Assembly: GCF_040493455.1 (NCBI RefSeq)
Contig: NZ_JANFDA010000005.1
Coordinates: 1 to 64,000, forward strand
DNA from: Microcosmobacter sp040493455
GTDB lineage: Bacteria; Bacteroidota; Bacteroidia; Flavobacteriales; Flavobacteriaceae
Length of the DNA: 64,000 nt
Reading direction: 5' to 3'
The notes below the pieces were generated by a model. It saw nothing but the letters and a program-made list of their open reading frames with translations, did no database searches and was not told the origin of the DNA. The position numbers and the translations under genes were made by a program. Every line of letters begins with the position of its first letter. Within the stretch, counting starts at the first letter, position 1. Below, piece after piece: positions 25,886-34,270 of this stretch.

Positions 25886-27190
25886 ATGCGTACAAAATCA
25901 CGAAAGAAGAATAAGATCAATGTTATCACACTAGGCTGTAGCAAGAATGTGTATGATAGTGAAGTGTTAATGGGGCAACTTAAGGCCAATGGTAAAGAAG
26001 TTGTACACGAAGAAGAAGGCAATGTTGTTGTAATAAACACTTGTGGTTTTATCAATAATGCCAAAGAGGAAAGCGTGAATACCATTTTGGAATACATGCA
26101 AAAGAAGGAAGAAGGTGAAGTAGACAAGGTCTTTGTAACAGGTTGTTTGAGTGAGCGCTATAAGCCAGATTTAGAAAAAGAAATTCCGAATGTAGACCAA
26201 TACTTCGGAACGACTGAATTGCCAGGCTTACTTAAGGCTTTAGGTGCTGATTACAAGCATGAACTTATAGGAGAACGTTTAACGACGACGCCAAAAAACT
26301 ATGCATACCTTAAAATTGCTGAAGGTTGCGACAGGCCGTGTAGTTTTTGTGCCATTCCTTTGATGCGTGGAAAGCATAAAAGCACACCAATAGAAGAGAT
26401 TGTTATCGAAGCAGAGAAGCTTGCTGCTAATGGGGTTAAAGAATTGATCTTGATAGCGCAAGATTTAACTTATTATGGATTAGATCTTTATAAGAAGCGA
26501 AATCTAGCCGAGCTGCTAGAGCATTTGGTAAAAGTAGATGGTATCGAATGGATTCGTTTGCATTATGCCTTTCCAACAGGATTCCCTATGGATGTACTTG
26601 AGGTTATGAACCGTGAGCCAAAAATTTGTAACTACTTAGATATTCCATTACAACATATTTCTGATGCTATTCTGAAGAGTATGCGTCGTGGTACAACAAA
26701 AGAGAAAACCACGAAACTTTTAAAGCAATTTAGAGAAGCTGTTCCAGAAATGACTATTAGAACAACTTTGATAGTTGGATATCCAGGAGAAACAGAAGAC
26801 GATTATCAAACCTTGAAGCAATGGGTTAAGGATATGCGTTTTGAACGCTTAGGTTGTTTTACCTATTCACATGAAGAAAATACACATGCATATACTCTAG
26901 AAGATGATGTGCCAGAAGAAGTGAAGCAACAACGCGCCAATGAAATTATGGAAATTCAATCTCAAATTTCTTGGGAATTGAATCAAGAGAAAATAGGCAA
27001 GACGTTCAAGGTAGTTATTGATAGAAAAGAAGGAAACTATTTTATAGGGCGTACCGAATTTGATTCGCCAGATGTTGATAATGAAGTATTGATTTCTGCT
27101 GAAAATACATATCTTAAGACTGGTGATTTTTATGATGTGAAAATTATTGATGCTGCAGATTTTGATTTATATGGTGAGATTTCTCAATAA
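25886..27190 (+). CDS. rimO: Ribosomal protein S12 methylthiotransferase RimO
   Basis: RimO is a radical-SAM enzyme that adds a methylthio group to an Asp of ribosomal S12. The order is an N-terminal UPF0004 domain (ITLGCSKNVYDSE), the radical-SAM cluster motif CDRPCSFC, a TIM-barrel core, and a C-terminal TRAM domain (GKTFKVVIDRKEGNYFIGR). The ATG at 25886 gives 434 residues, the usual length. The upstream TTG at 25865 is rejected because the promoter box covers it. Confidence 0.95.
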   Translation: MRTKSRKKNKINVITLGCSKNVYDSEVLMGQLKANGKEVVHEEEGNVVVINTCGFINNAKEESVNTILEYMQKKEEGEVDKVFVTGCLSERYKPDLEKEIPNVDQYFGTTELPGLLKALGADYKHELIGERLTTTPKNYAYLKIAEGCDRPCSFCAIPLMRGKHKSTPIEEIVIEAEKLAANGVKELILIAQDLTYYGLDLYKKRNLAELLEHLVKVDGIEWIRLHYAFPTGFPMDVLEVMNREPKICNYLDIPLQHISDAILKSMRRGTTKEKTTKLLKQFREAVPEMTIRTTLIVGYPGETEDDYQTLKQWVKDMRFERLGCFTYSHEENTHAYTLEDDVPEEVKQQRANEIMEIQSQISWELNQEKIGKTFKVVIDRKEGNYFIGRTEFDSPDVDNEVLISAENTYLKTGDFYDVKIIDAADFDLYGEISQ

Positions 27191-27201
27191 ATGATATTCA
27201 A

Positions 27202-27227
27202 AAAGGCTAGCGATATCACTAGCCTTT
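27202..27227. terminator. Bidirectional terminator
   Basis: Stem AAAGGCTAG / CTAGCCTTT with an 8-base loop. The T-run is better on the minus strand, so it mainly ends the 27261 gene, while also closing rimO. Confidence 0.75.
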
Positions 27228-27260
27228 CATAACATTATCCACTAAACCAGAATTAAATCG

Positions 27261-29276
27261 CTAATTCTTTTTATCCACTTCTACTTGTAATGGATTCTCT
27301 AAAGCCCATTCATCAATTCGGACTCCAGTAACTTGCCAACTTACTTCAATATTTGGTTCGCTAGTTTTTATAATAAATGTGTTAGTTTCAGAATCAATCT
27401 GCTCCCAGATCACTGCTTGCGCAAAAGATTTATCGAGTACCGTTAATTGATATTTGAAATATCCATTTAAGGCACTCATGTAGTCAGGTAATTGCACTTC
27501 ATAAAACCCATCTTCATTGGTTGTTATGTTACCACTGTATATATTCATACGTTCATTGCTCTCAATAGAGTTATGGTATAAGAATTGTTTTTCAGGATAT
27601 ACTGGATGATCAATTTTGAAGGCTTTTGCTGGTGCCGAAATTGAGGTTGTAACCGTGAGATCTGTGATTACTGCTGTACCAGCCGTAAACGAAGTAGGAA
27701 CGAATAGTGTTCCAATTTCTCCGGTTAAAGCCTCCACATCACCACCTATAAGAAGATCTGAGGCTATATCTACATTACCTTCAAAAACACCAGCAAATTC
27801 TGTAGGATCTGCAGGAATTACTCTAAGTGCACTTGTTCCAAGACCAGTTGCAGAGGAGGTAATAAGTACAGCCGAATCAGTAAATGTTCCTGCGTTAGCT
27901 AAATCAAAATGAGCAACTCTACCTTTATCTGCTGCAATAGAAGCATCTTCTTGTTCTACAAACAAGGCCGTTCCTGTATCTATGGCAACAATATCTGCTG
28001 ATACGATATGCACACCATTACCCATACCTTCATTGAGTACCTCTACAGCTGCACTAGTATTGGTTAGATTGTCTACTCTAAAATAGCCAGCATTACCAAA
28101 ACCAGAATGCAGGGCCAATATACCTGGTTCTGTATTACTGTCGCCTCCAATTTCTGTATTACCTATTGTGACGTTTAAACCAGCGCCTTTACCATTGGTT
28201 ATAATATTTACAGCAGGACTCATATTTAATTTTCCAACAGGTTCATCCATTAGAGAAAATGTTGCAACACTGCCAGTTCCCATGTTTATCGTTTCTAGCG
28301 TAGAGGCTCCATTAGCATTATTGTCTTCTGTCATAATTGATACTACCGTGCCGGTTCCCAATGTTGAAGCAAATAATGTATTGTCCGCATTAGCCGCACT
28401 TGCATTGACGAAAAACGCACCTTTGCCAGGGCCTCCATTATCTAAGAAGAATGCAGTTCCTGTTCCTGCCTGACTAATACTTAAGGCATTGCTTCCATTT
28501 GCAGGATTTCCGTTAAAAATATCCAGACCAATTCCAGTACCTGTATTTTCAATAAAAATCCCTTTACCTGTGCCAGAATGCAATATATCTAAACCATTAC
28601 CAGCACCACAATGAAAGCCATAAAAAGCTGAAGCAGTTCCTAAGTTACTTGCCCAAATACTGTAAGCATCACCTTCTGCTAAACCAAAAATAGAGGTTTG
28701 ACCAGCCAGCGAAGACCCTTCAACATATAAGCCTGTATAATCTGGATCGCCAAAGATTTCGATACCACGACTATCAGTAGCTAAGATTTCCACAGAACCT
28801 GCATCAACATTAATCGTTCGACCACCGCCTGAGACCAAACCCTCATCATAGGCTTGGTCTAGGGTGTTTCCTATTTCCACGGTTTTGGAGTGGAGTGCAT
28901 ATGGAACACTTATCAGTTCATTTGTTCCAGTAATGGTATAGTTAGTTCCACCAGCAGAATCTGTTTCTACTTTGATAAAGTATGGTCCGTTTTCCCAGTC
29001 AATGGTGGTAAAATCACCAGACACTAATACACCTGTGCCAATATCAATACTTATTAGACCATTGGTATTGGTTGTTGGTGTGTGTGTTTCTACAAAAACT
29101 GCTGTTCCAGTAGCAGATGTTTCCAAAATGCTTACTTGCATACCTACTGTAGTATTCATCAATAAATCTCCGCCACCATCTCTTATTACAGCTTGGTAGC
29201 TTACTTTTTGTGGTGCTTGGGCAAAAACAATACATGTATTAAATAATACAAAAAGAAGGGTAATTATATTTTTCAT
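27261..29276 (-). CDS. Large secreted Gly-rich beta-repeat protein
   Basis: This 671-residue protein has a signal peptide (cleavage near VFAQ) followed by a domain common in Bacteroidota secreted proteins (QKVSYQAVIRDGG, GLISIDIGTGV, ISVPYALHSK; about 20-135). Residues about 150-460 are a run of irregular 25-35-residue units with G-x-G turns (HSGTGKGIFIENTGTG, SQAGTGTAFFLDNGG), which suggests a beta-helix or fibre. The C-terminal 110 residues form a separate beta domain, and I see no T9SS sorting domain. It follows the T9SS gene at 29291 by 14 bases and is likely its operon partner. Confidence 0.7.
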   Translation of the reverse strand: MKNIITLLFVLFNTCIVFAQAPQKVSYQAVIRDGGGDLLMNTTVGMQVSILETSATGTAVFVETHTPTTNTNGLISIDIGTGVLVSGDFTTIDWENGPYFIKVETDSAGGTNYTITGTNELISVPYALHSKTVEIGNTLDQAYDEGLVSGGGRTINVDAGSVEILATDSRGIEIFGDPDYTGLYVEGSSLAGQTSIFGLAEGDAYSIWASNLGTASAFYGFHCGAGNGLDILHSGTGKGIFIENTGTGIGLDIFNGNPANGSNALSISQAGTGTAFFLDNGGPGKGAFFVNASAANADNTLFASTLGTGTVVSIMTEDNNANGASTLETINMGTGSVATFSLMDEPVGKLNMSPAVNIITNGKGAGLNVTIGNTEIGGDSNTEPGILALHSGFGNAGYFRVDNLTNTSAAVEVLNEGMGNGVHIVSADIVAIDTGTALFVEQEDASIAADKGRVAHFDLANAGTFTDSAVLITSSATGLGTSALRVIPADPTEFAGVFEGNVDIASDLLIGGDVEALTGEIGTLFVPTSFTAGTAVITDLTVTTSISAPAKAFKIDHPVYPEKQFLYHNSIESNERMNIYSGNITTNEDGFYEVQLPDYMSALNGYFKYQLTVLDKSFAQAVIWEQIDSETNTFIIKTSEPNIEVSWQVTGVRIDEWALENPLQVEVDKKN

Positions 29277-29290
29277 GATAAAGGTGTTTA

Positions 29291-29767
29291 TTATTGTTTT
29301 ATGATTTTAAAGGTTTTAAATAGTCTAGTGCCTTGCATCACTGACAAGAAATATGTAGATGCAGCATAATCATCAAGATGAATTTTGGTGGTTTTAGATG
29401 TGATATTCTTGGATAGCAATAGCTTTCCTGTGTTGTCCATCACTTGATACATTAGGTTATCCAAAACCTGATCTCCAAGATCCAGCTCAATATGATTTAT
29501 GGTTGGGTTAGGATATACTTTGGCTAATAGATTAATAGTATTTATTGGACCTGTACTCAAGGTAGGTTCTATAAAAGGTTGTTGTAAACCTTCAATAATA
29601 AAACCAGACCCACTACTTACAGTCATGTAGCTGACTTGTCCTATAGAATAACTTACACTGCCATTACTTCCGGTGGCGTCACCTCCAGCAGATACTGTAT
29701 TGCTTTGAGCACTTATTGTCAAAGCAAAAAAGAATGACATAACATAAAGCGTAATTTTTATTTTCAT
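29291..29767 (-). CDS. Small T9SS type A sorting-domain protein
   Basis: This 158-residue protein has a signal peptide (TISAQ), an N-terminal motif typical of short flavobacterial T9SS proteins (SAGGDATGSNGSVSYSIGQV, EGLQQPF) and a type A sorting domain (VYPNPT, then GKLL, FLSVMQG and FKIIKQ). It carries almost no other domain. It is the first gene of a two-gene unit with the beta-repeat protein and is divergent from the ECF sigma gene, with 143 bases between starts, so it may be a target of that sigma. Confidence 0.85.
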   Translation of the reverse strand: MKIKITLYVMSFFFALTISAQSNTVSAGGDATGSNGSVSYSIGQVSYMTVSSGSGFIIEGLQQPFIEPTLSTGPINTINLLAKVYPNPTINHIELDLGDQVLDNLMYQVMDNTGKLLLSKNITSKTTKIHLDDYAASTYFLSVMQGTRLFKTFKIIKQ

Positions 29768-29910
29768 AGTGATTAAAATTTAAGTTCATTGTTTAGTCAA
29801 CCCTCAAATTCACTTTGTAACCTCTTTTCGTATTTTTTTTGATATTTTTATTACAAACCTCATTCTTTAATTGACTAAGTATTAAAGCAACGTTTTCAGA
29901 TAAAGAGCTA

Positions 29911-30474
29911 TTGAACCTAATTTTGGATGGTAAAGTGAGTCGCAATAAGGCTTTGCGACATATTTATTCTGGGAATAAAAACAAGGTTTATGCCTACATC
30001 TTATCAAATAGCGGAAATGAGGATGATGCCAAAGATGTCTATCAGGAGAGCATCATAGCGTTTTACGAAAATGTTAGAGATCAAAAGTTTAAAGGGCAAA
30101 GTGCAATAGGAACATATATTTACAGCATAGCAAGGTTCAAATGGCTCAATAAATTAAAAAGTAAGGCAGTGTCTGAAAAGCATCATGAACAATTAGAAAC
30201 TGGTGAAGAATTTAGCAAAACCCCTTTAGCCAGTTTAATTGAAGAGGAATACAGAGCACAAATTATGGAAGTTCTGGGAGCGCTGGGTGAATCCTGCAAG
30301 CAATTGCTTATCGATACCATTTACTATGATAAATCCATGAAAGATATTGTTGAGGAGAGGGATTTTACCAATGAGCAAGTTGCCCGAAACAAGAAGTATA
30401 AGTGTATGAAGAAATTAAAGAACTTAATTATAGAGAGACCTCAATTAATAAAGATTTTGAAACATAATGACTGA
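29911..30474 (+). CDS. RNA polymerase sigma-70 family factor (ECF type), CHAT cluster
   Basis: This ECF factor of up to 187 residues has region 2 (NEDDAKDVYQESIIAFYENV, about 37-56) and region 4 with an HTH (CKQLLIDTIYYDKSMKDIVEERDFTNEQVARNKKYKCMKKL). No ATG is available; TTG at 29911, TTG at 29923 or GTG at 29935 could start it, and the first two keep more of the family N-terminus. A TAATTTTG box at about 29919-29926 overlaps this zone and makes the later start possible. It overlaps the TPR membrane gene by 8 bases, suggesting a coupled sigma/regulator pair. Confidence 0.85.
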   Translation: MNLILDGKVSRNKALRHIYSGNKNKVYAYILSNSGNEDDAKDVYQESIIAFYENVRDQKFKGQSAIGTYIYSIARFKWLNKLKSKAVSEKHHEQLETGEEFSKTPLASLIEEEYRAQIMEVLGALGESCKQLLIDTIYYDKSMKDIVEERDFTNEQVARNKKYKCMKKLKNLIIERPQLIKILKHND

Positions 30475-31096
30475 GGAAGAACAAGAGAAGATAGCACATC
30501 GCATTATCGAAGAAGCTGGTCGATTGGATTTGAAGCAAACGCTCGATGAGTTTGATGAAGACACACCTTATCGGAATAATAAAGGTGTGGTTTCACTTTG
30601 GGTAAAACAAAGCCTCAAAGTTGCTGCTATATTTTTAGTGGCTTTTGGTATTTATCATTTTGGTTTTAATAGCACAACTCCAAGTGAATTATATGAATCG
30701 TATTATACGATTTATGATGCGCCAAGTGCTATTAGAGGAGAAGAGGATAATCAACAGCCAAATTGGAATAAAGCCTTAGAATATTATAAAGCGAAAAATT
30801 TTAATGACGCTAATGTATATTTCGAAAGGGCAAAAGGAGAAATCCCAGAGTATCAATTGAACTTTTTCTCAGCATCCACATTTTTAGCAATGGACAATGT
30901 TGAGAAAGCTTTAAAAGGATTCAATGAAGTTCTTGAAACTGATAATGACTACAATCAACAGGCAAAATGGTATAAAGCATTATGCTTGATAAAGCTTGAA
31001 GATATTGAGACTGCTAAGAAGATTCTCAATACAATAATTGCGGAAGAAGGCTATAAGAGTGATGAGGCAAAGCAAATTCTAAGTGCTTTAGACTAA
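30467..31096 (+). CDS. Membrane TPR protein, likely regulator of the adjacent sigma factor
   Basis: This 209-residue protein has about 45 charged cytoplasmic residues, one membrane helix (about 48-66, VAAIFLVAFGIYHFGF) and three TPR-like helical hairpins outside (NWNKALEYYKAKNFNDA, FNEVLETDNDYNQQA, AKKILNTIIAEEG). This topology, with the gene overlapping an ECF sigma by 8 bases, fits an anti-sigma factor with a periplasmic sensor, although no standard anti-sigma domain is recognisable. Its end overlaps the convergent CHAT gene by 4 bases. Confidence 0.75.
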   Translation: MTEEEQEKIAHRIIEEAGRLDLKQTLDEFDEDTPYRNNKGVVSLWVKQSLKVAAIFLVAFGIYHFGFNSTTPSELYESYYTIYDAPSAIRGEEDNQQPNWNKALEYYKAKNFNDANVYFERAKGEIPEYQLNFFSASTFLAMDNVEKALKGFNEVLETDNDYNQQAKWYKALCLIKLEDIETAKKILNTIIAEEGYKSDEAKQILSALD

Positions 31097-34062
31097 GCTG
31101 CTACTATGGTCTGCACTCTTAGGTACCTTATAATTAAAAAGATTAAAAGAATTATACCGACTCCATACAGCACATATCTAAACTTTGAAGGTTTTGATAA
31201 TGCTTTGGTATTTCCGGTAAGTTTGAAACTACTCCAATAGTAAGGGGTTAACTGTTCTGGATTGGCCGTGCTTAGAAACGAGATTTTCGCTTCTTGTAAG
31301 GCGATGTCTTTTGGTTTTCCAGCTTTCAATCCTTGCAAAAAGGACTGCGTTAATTTAGATGAAGCTTCATCATCTACAGTCCATAGAGTAGATAATAATG
31401 ATTGACTTCCGGAATATTGAAAAGCACGTTCCAAGCTCAATATGCCTTCACCTTTAAGAAGTTTACCAGTTGCAGTATTGCACGCGCTAAGAATCACCAA
31501 TTGCGCAGGAATATTGAGATTGTATATTTCATAAGTATGTAAAATCCCATCGTCAGTTTCAGAAGCGTTAAGATAGAGTTTCGATAGCAAAGGTTGTTGG
31601 TCTTCTACATCACCATGCATTGCCAAATGTAAGATGCCAGAAGTATCAGATATGGATTTTATTCTAGCTTCAGAAGCTTCAACACCAATAAAGCTTTTAC
31701 CTCCAAAAAGACCTTGTGCATTGGTGATTTCTTGTTTTGTATGAACAAGATTCGCAAGCGTTTTGCGGCTTTCATTATAGATTTGATTTTTATAATCTGG
31801 AGCAAACCCTACATAATGAAAGTTAGAATTTTTGGAAGTTTCAGTAATCCATTTTATAGATGCTGAAGGGCTGTATGAAATTGACTTGCTTTTAATGAGA
31901 TATGGAAGCGATTTGTAGTTTCTAGATTGTTCATCATTAGTATTAGTCAATAAAGCTTCAAATGGAATATAAGAAAGCATTCCGTCCGGGATTATAATGA
32001 GCCTTGATAAATCATCAGAACTTGAAACTTCCTCCTCAACAAGCATTTTATAAAGATTATGACCTAAATGGCTATAGGTATTGAAGGCTAATTCAGGATC
32101 ATTAATAAAGGAGTCTTTAGTGTTAATTAGATTGAAAAACCGTTTTAATTCAGTATTTAGATCTGCAACATTAGGAATAGATCTTACATTGATGTGCTTT
32201 TTGGAAATTGAAAATACATAAGTATCAGTACTTCCTGAAAAGTAAGAAATGAGTAAGGTGTTATCATCTAAAACCACTTCTCGTATGTCAGCTATTGAAA
32301 CGGGTTCAATATTATGCTTTAAACTGAAGTATTCCGGATAGTCAACCTTTATAGTATTCAATAAAATATCATAATCGTTCTGTTTCGCTGCTAGGTCTTC
32401 GCGCCAAAGGTCTAACATCTTTTGCCTCAAAGCTGCACATCTATTTTCTTCGTTAGCAATTTTACCCTTCAGCAAGTTTATAGTGTTAAGCAATTCCTGT
32501 TCTTTTTTAGTAACCTCATTAGGAACATTAGCGAAGGAAATTTCGGTTTCGTTTTGAAGCGCAGCTAATAACAAAAGGCTTTTGTTTTTTTCTGAAAACG
32601 TAAATGCTTCTTCAAGATATGTGTCATCATTAGTATTCTCATGAAGCTGCAGAGCAAGCGCAATACTCTTCTCAACAATATCACTTACTTTATTAGTCCA
32701 GAATAGGCGAGACGCCTCAGACATCTGACCATTTTTTACATCTTCTAGTACAGCAATAGCAGACTTATAAGTATCAAAGGCAGCCAGCAGGTCTTTTTGA
32801 TTATTCGTCTTTTTAAATAGTGATTTTAATAAATCTGCTTTAGCAGAAAGGGATTCAAAAAGATAGTGATGAGATTGAATAGTCATCTCAGTTGAAGGGT
32901 TGTCGTATAACGAACTGCCTTCCATCTCTATAACCAAAATATCTATAGCGTCCTGATAACTTTTTAAGGCATCTTCTATATTACCAGAAGAACCAATTGC
33001 CCTGGCTACGAAATTTTGACACGCTCCTGTAACCACATGGTTTTTGCCAAAGGTTCTTTCGCGCCATTGATAAGCGTTATTGTAATATTGTATTGCAGAG
33101 TTATAATTGCCCATATTCGATAAGCTATCACCTTTTTTTATGTCAGATTTACTAATGTCATTATCTATCAGCTTTTCACCAGCAGTAGCCATATCAAAAT
33201 ACTTCAAAGCATTAGGCTTATCATCCAGTTCCCAATACATGTCGCCAATAGCTTCGTTGAGATATCGCATGTAACGATAATCTGGTTCATAGACTTTTGA
33301 CCAAACTTTATGAGCTTCTAAGAAACGGTCCAAGGCATCTTGATATTCTAACTTTTCATAATGAATGGTGCCCAAATGATAGTTACAAGTAGCAATGTTT
33401 AAATGATCTGGTTTTAGCCATTGCGAGAGCTCATCATATTCTTGTTGATAGTAGGCAAAAGATTTATCAAAGTCACCTAGAACACGTGTCATGTTTCCAA
33501 GATTTTTGAGCATTTCCGCCCTATAATAGCGTTGCTCTTTATTGAGATACTTGAATGCATTTTGAAGATTCTCAACAGCTTTGTGTGTATTACCACCTTT
33601 ATCGGTCACTAAAAACTGAGCATGGTAATATCTGGCTTTATTAATGCTGTCTGAAAATGAGGCGTTCAGTACTTGCTGTTCTAATGGGGCAATTAGTTGA
33701 TGATATTCTTCATCTTTTCTAACAAAAGCATAGCTTTCTGCCACCAACATCTTAAAATCAAGGGTTTCATTATCGCCAAGGATTTTATTTAGCGAGTCAG
33801 CTTTCAGCATCGCCCTATGAGAACTACTCTTTTTAAAGATATTTCTATAGAGTTTGTATTGCCATACATAAACATCTTTGAGTGCCTCGTTTCGTACAGA
33901 ATCACAGGTTTTGAGATGCTTGGTAATTGCTAAAGCCTCGTTATAGCTTCCCTCAATGTATAAGTCTTCTATAGCTTCTAACTCAGATTTTACATCACAG
34001 GATTGACTATAACCAAATAATGGATAGCTAAGGGTAAGGACTATCGCGATGAATCGCTTCAT
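31093..34062 (-). CDS. TPR-CHAT protease, exported and membrane-anchored
   Basis: This 989-residue protein has a signal peptide (SYPLFGYSQS) followed by TPR repeats over about 20-470 (e.g. DKSFAYYQQEYDEL, NYNSAIQYYNNAYQW). A coiled-coil-like part follows at about 490-540. The CHAT caspase-like domain is at about 640-930, and a C-terminal membrane helix at about 962-980 (YGVGIILLIFLIIRYL). The catalytic pair is visible: His816 in HLAMHGD and Cys861 in LSACNTATG. The predicted topology puts the protease in the periplasm, tethered to the inner membrane. The ATG at 34062 is preferred over the TTG 3 bases before it. It is convergent with the sigma/TPR pair and likely part of the same system. Confidence 0.88.
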   Translation of the reverse strand: MKRFIAIVLTLSYPLFGYSQSCDVKSELEAIEDLYIEGSYNEALAITKHLKTCDSVRNEALKDVYVWQYKLYRNIFKKSSSHRAMLKADSLNKILGDNETLDFKMLVAESYAFVRKDEEYHQLIAPLEQQVLNASFSDSINKARYYHAQFLVTDKGGNTHKAVENLQNAFKYLNKEQRYYRAEMLKNLGNMTRVLGDFDKSFAYYQQEYDELSQWLKPDHLNIATCNYHLGTIHYEKLEYQDALDRFLEAHKVWSKVYEPDYRYMRYLNEAIGDMYWELDDKPNALKYFDMATAGEKLIDNDISKSDIKKGDSLSNMGNYNSAIQYYNNAYQWRERTFGKNHVVTGACQNFVARAIGSSGNIEDALKSYQDAIDILVIEMEGSSLYDNPSTEMTIQSHHYLFESLSAKADLLKSLFKKTNNQKDLLAAFDTYKSAIAVLEDVKNGQMSEASRLFWTNKVSDIVEKSIALALQLHENTNDDTYLEEAFTFSEKNKSLLLLAALQNETEISFANVPNEVTKKEQELLNTINLLKGKIANEENRCAALRQKMLDLWREDLAAKQNDYDILLNTIKVDYPEYFSLKHNIEPVSIADIREVVLDDNTLLISYFSGSTDTYVFSISKKHINVRSIPNVADLNTELKRFFNLINTKDSFINDPELAFNTYSHLGHNLYKMLVEEEVSSSDDLSRLIIIPDGMLSYIPFEALLTNTNDEQSRNYKSLPYLIKSKSISYSPSASIKWITETSKNSNFHYVGFAPDYKNQIYNESRKTLANLVHTKQEITNAQGLFGGKSFIGVEASEARIKSISDTSGILHLAMHGDVEDQQPLLSKLYLNASETDDGILHTYEIYNLNIPAQLVILSACNTATGKLLKGEGILSLERAFQYSGSQSLLSTLWTVDDEASSKLTQSFLQGLKAGKPKDIALQEAKISFLSTANPEQLTPYYWSSFKLTGNTKALSKPSKFRYVLYGVGIILLIFLIIRYLRVQTIVAA

Positions 34063-34176
34063 CAAAAAGTTGATTTTAAAGAGGTTGCCTAGTAAAGATA
34101 ATAACTCAATCGCAAATATTTACAGAGATGTGACTTTTTAATACCACATGAGTCTTAAAAAAAGAAAAGCAATGAC

Positions 34177-34266
34177 ATGGACTTTATAGAAAAGAACAAA
34201 CTCAAAATCTTCTTAGTGGTATTTTATACGCTCTTCTGTACTCTTCTATATTGGTTATTCTTCTAG
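34177..34266 (+). CDS. Possible 29-residue single-pass membrane peptide
   Basis: The frame encodes MDFIEKNKLKIF followed by a hydrophobic stretch (LVVFYTLFCTLLYWLFF) and ends at TAG, just before the convergent M14 gene. A positive N-terminus plus one helix is typical of small membrane peptides. It may also be chance; no promoter or homologue is known to me. Confidence 0.25.
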   Translation: MDFIEKNKLKIFLVVFYTLFCTLLYWLFF

Positions 34267-34270
34267 AAGC

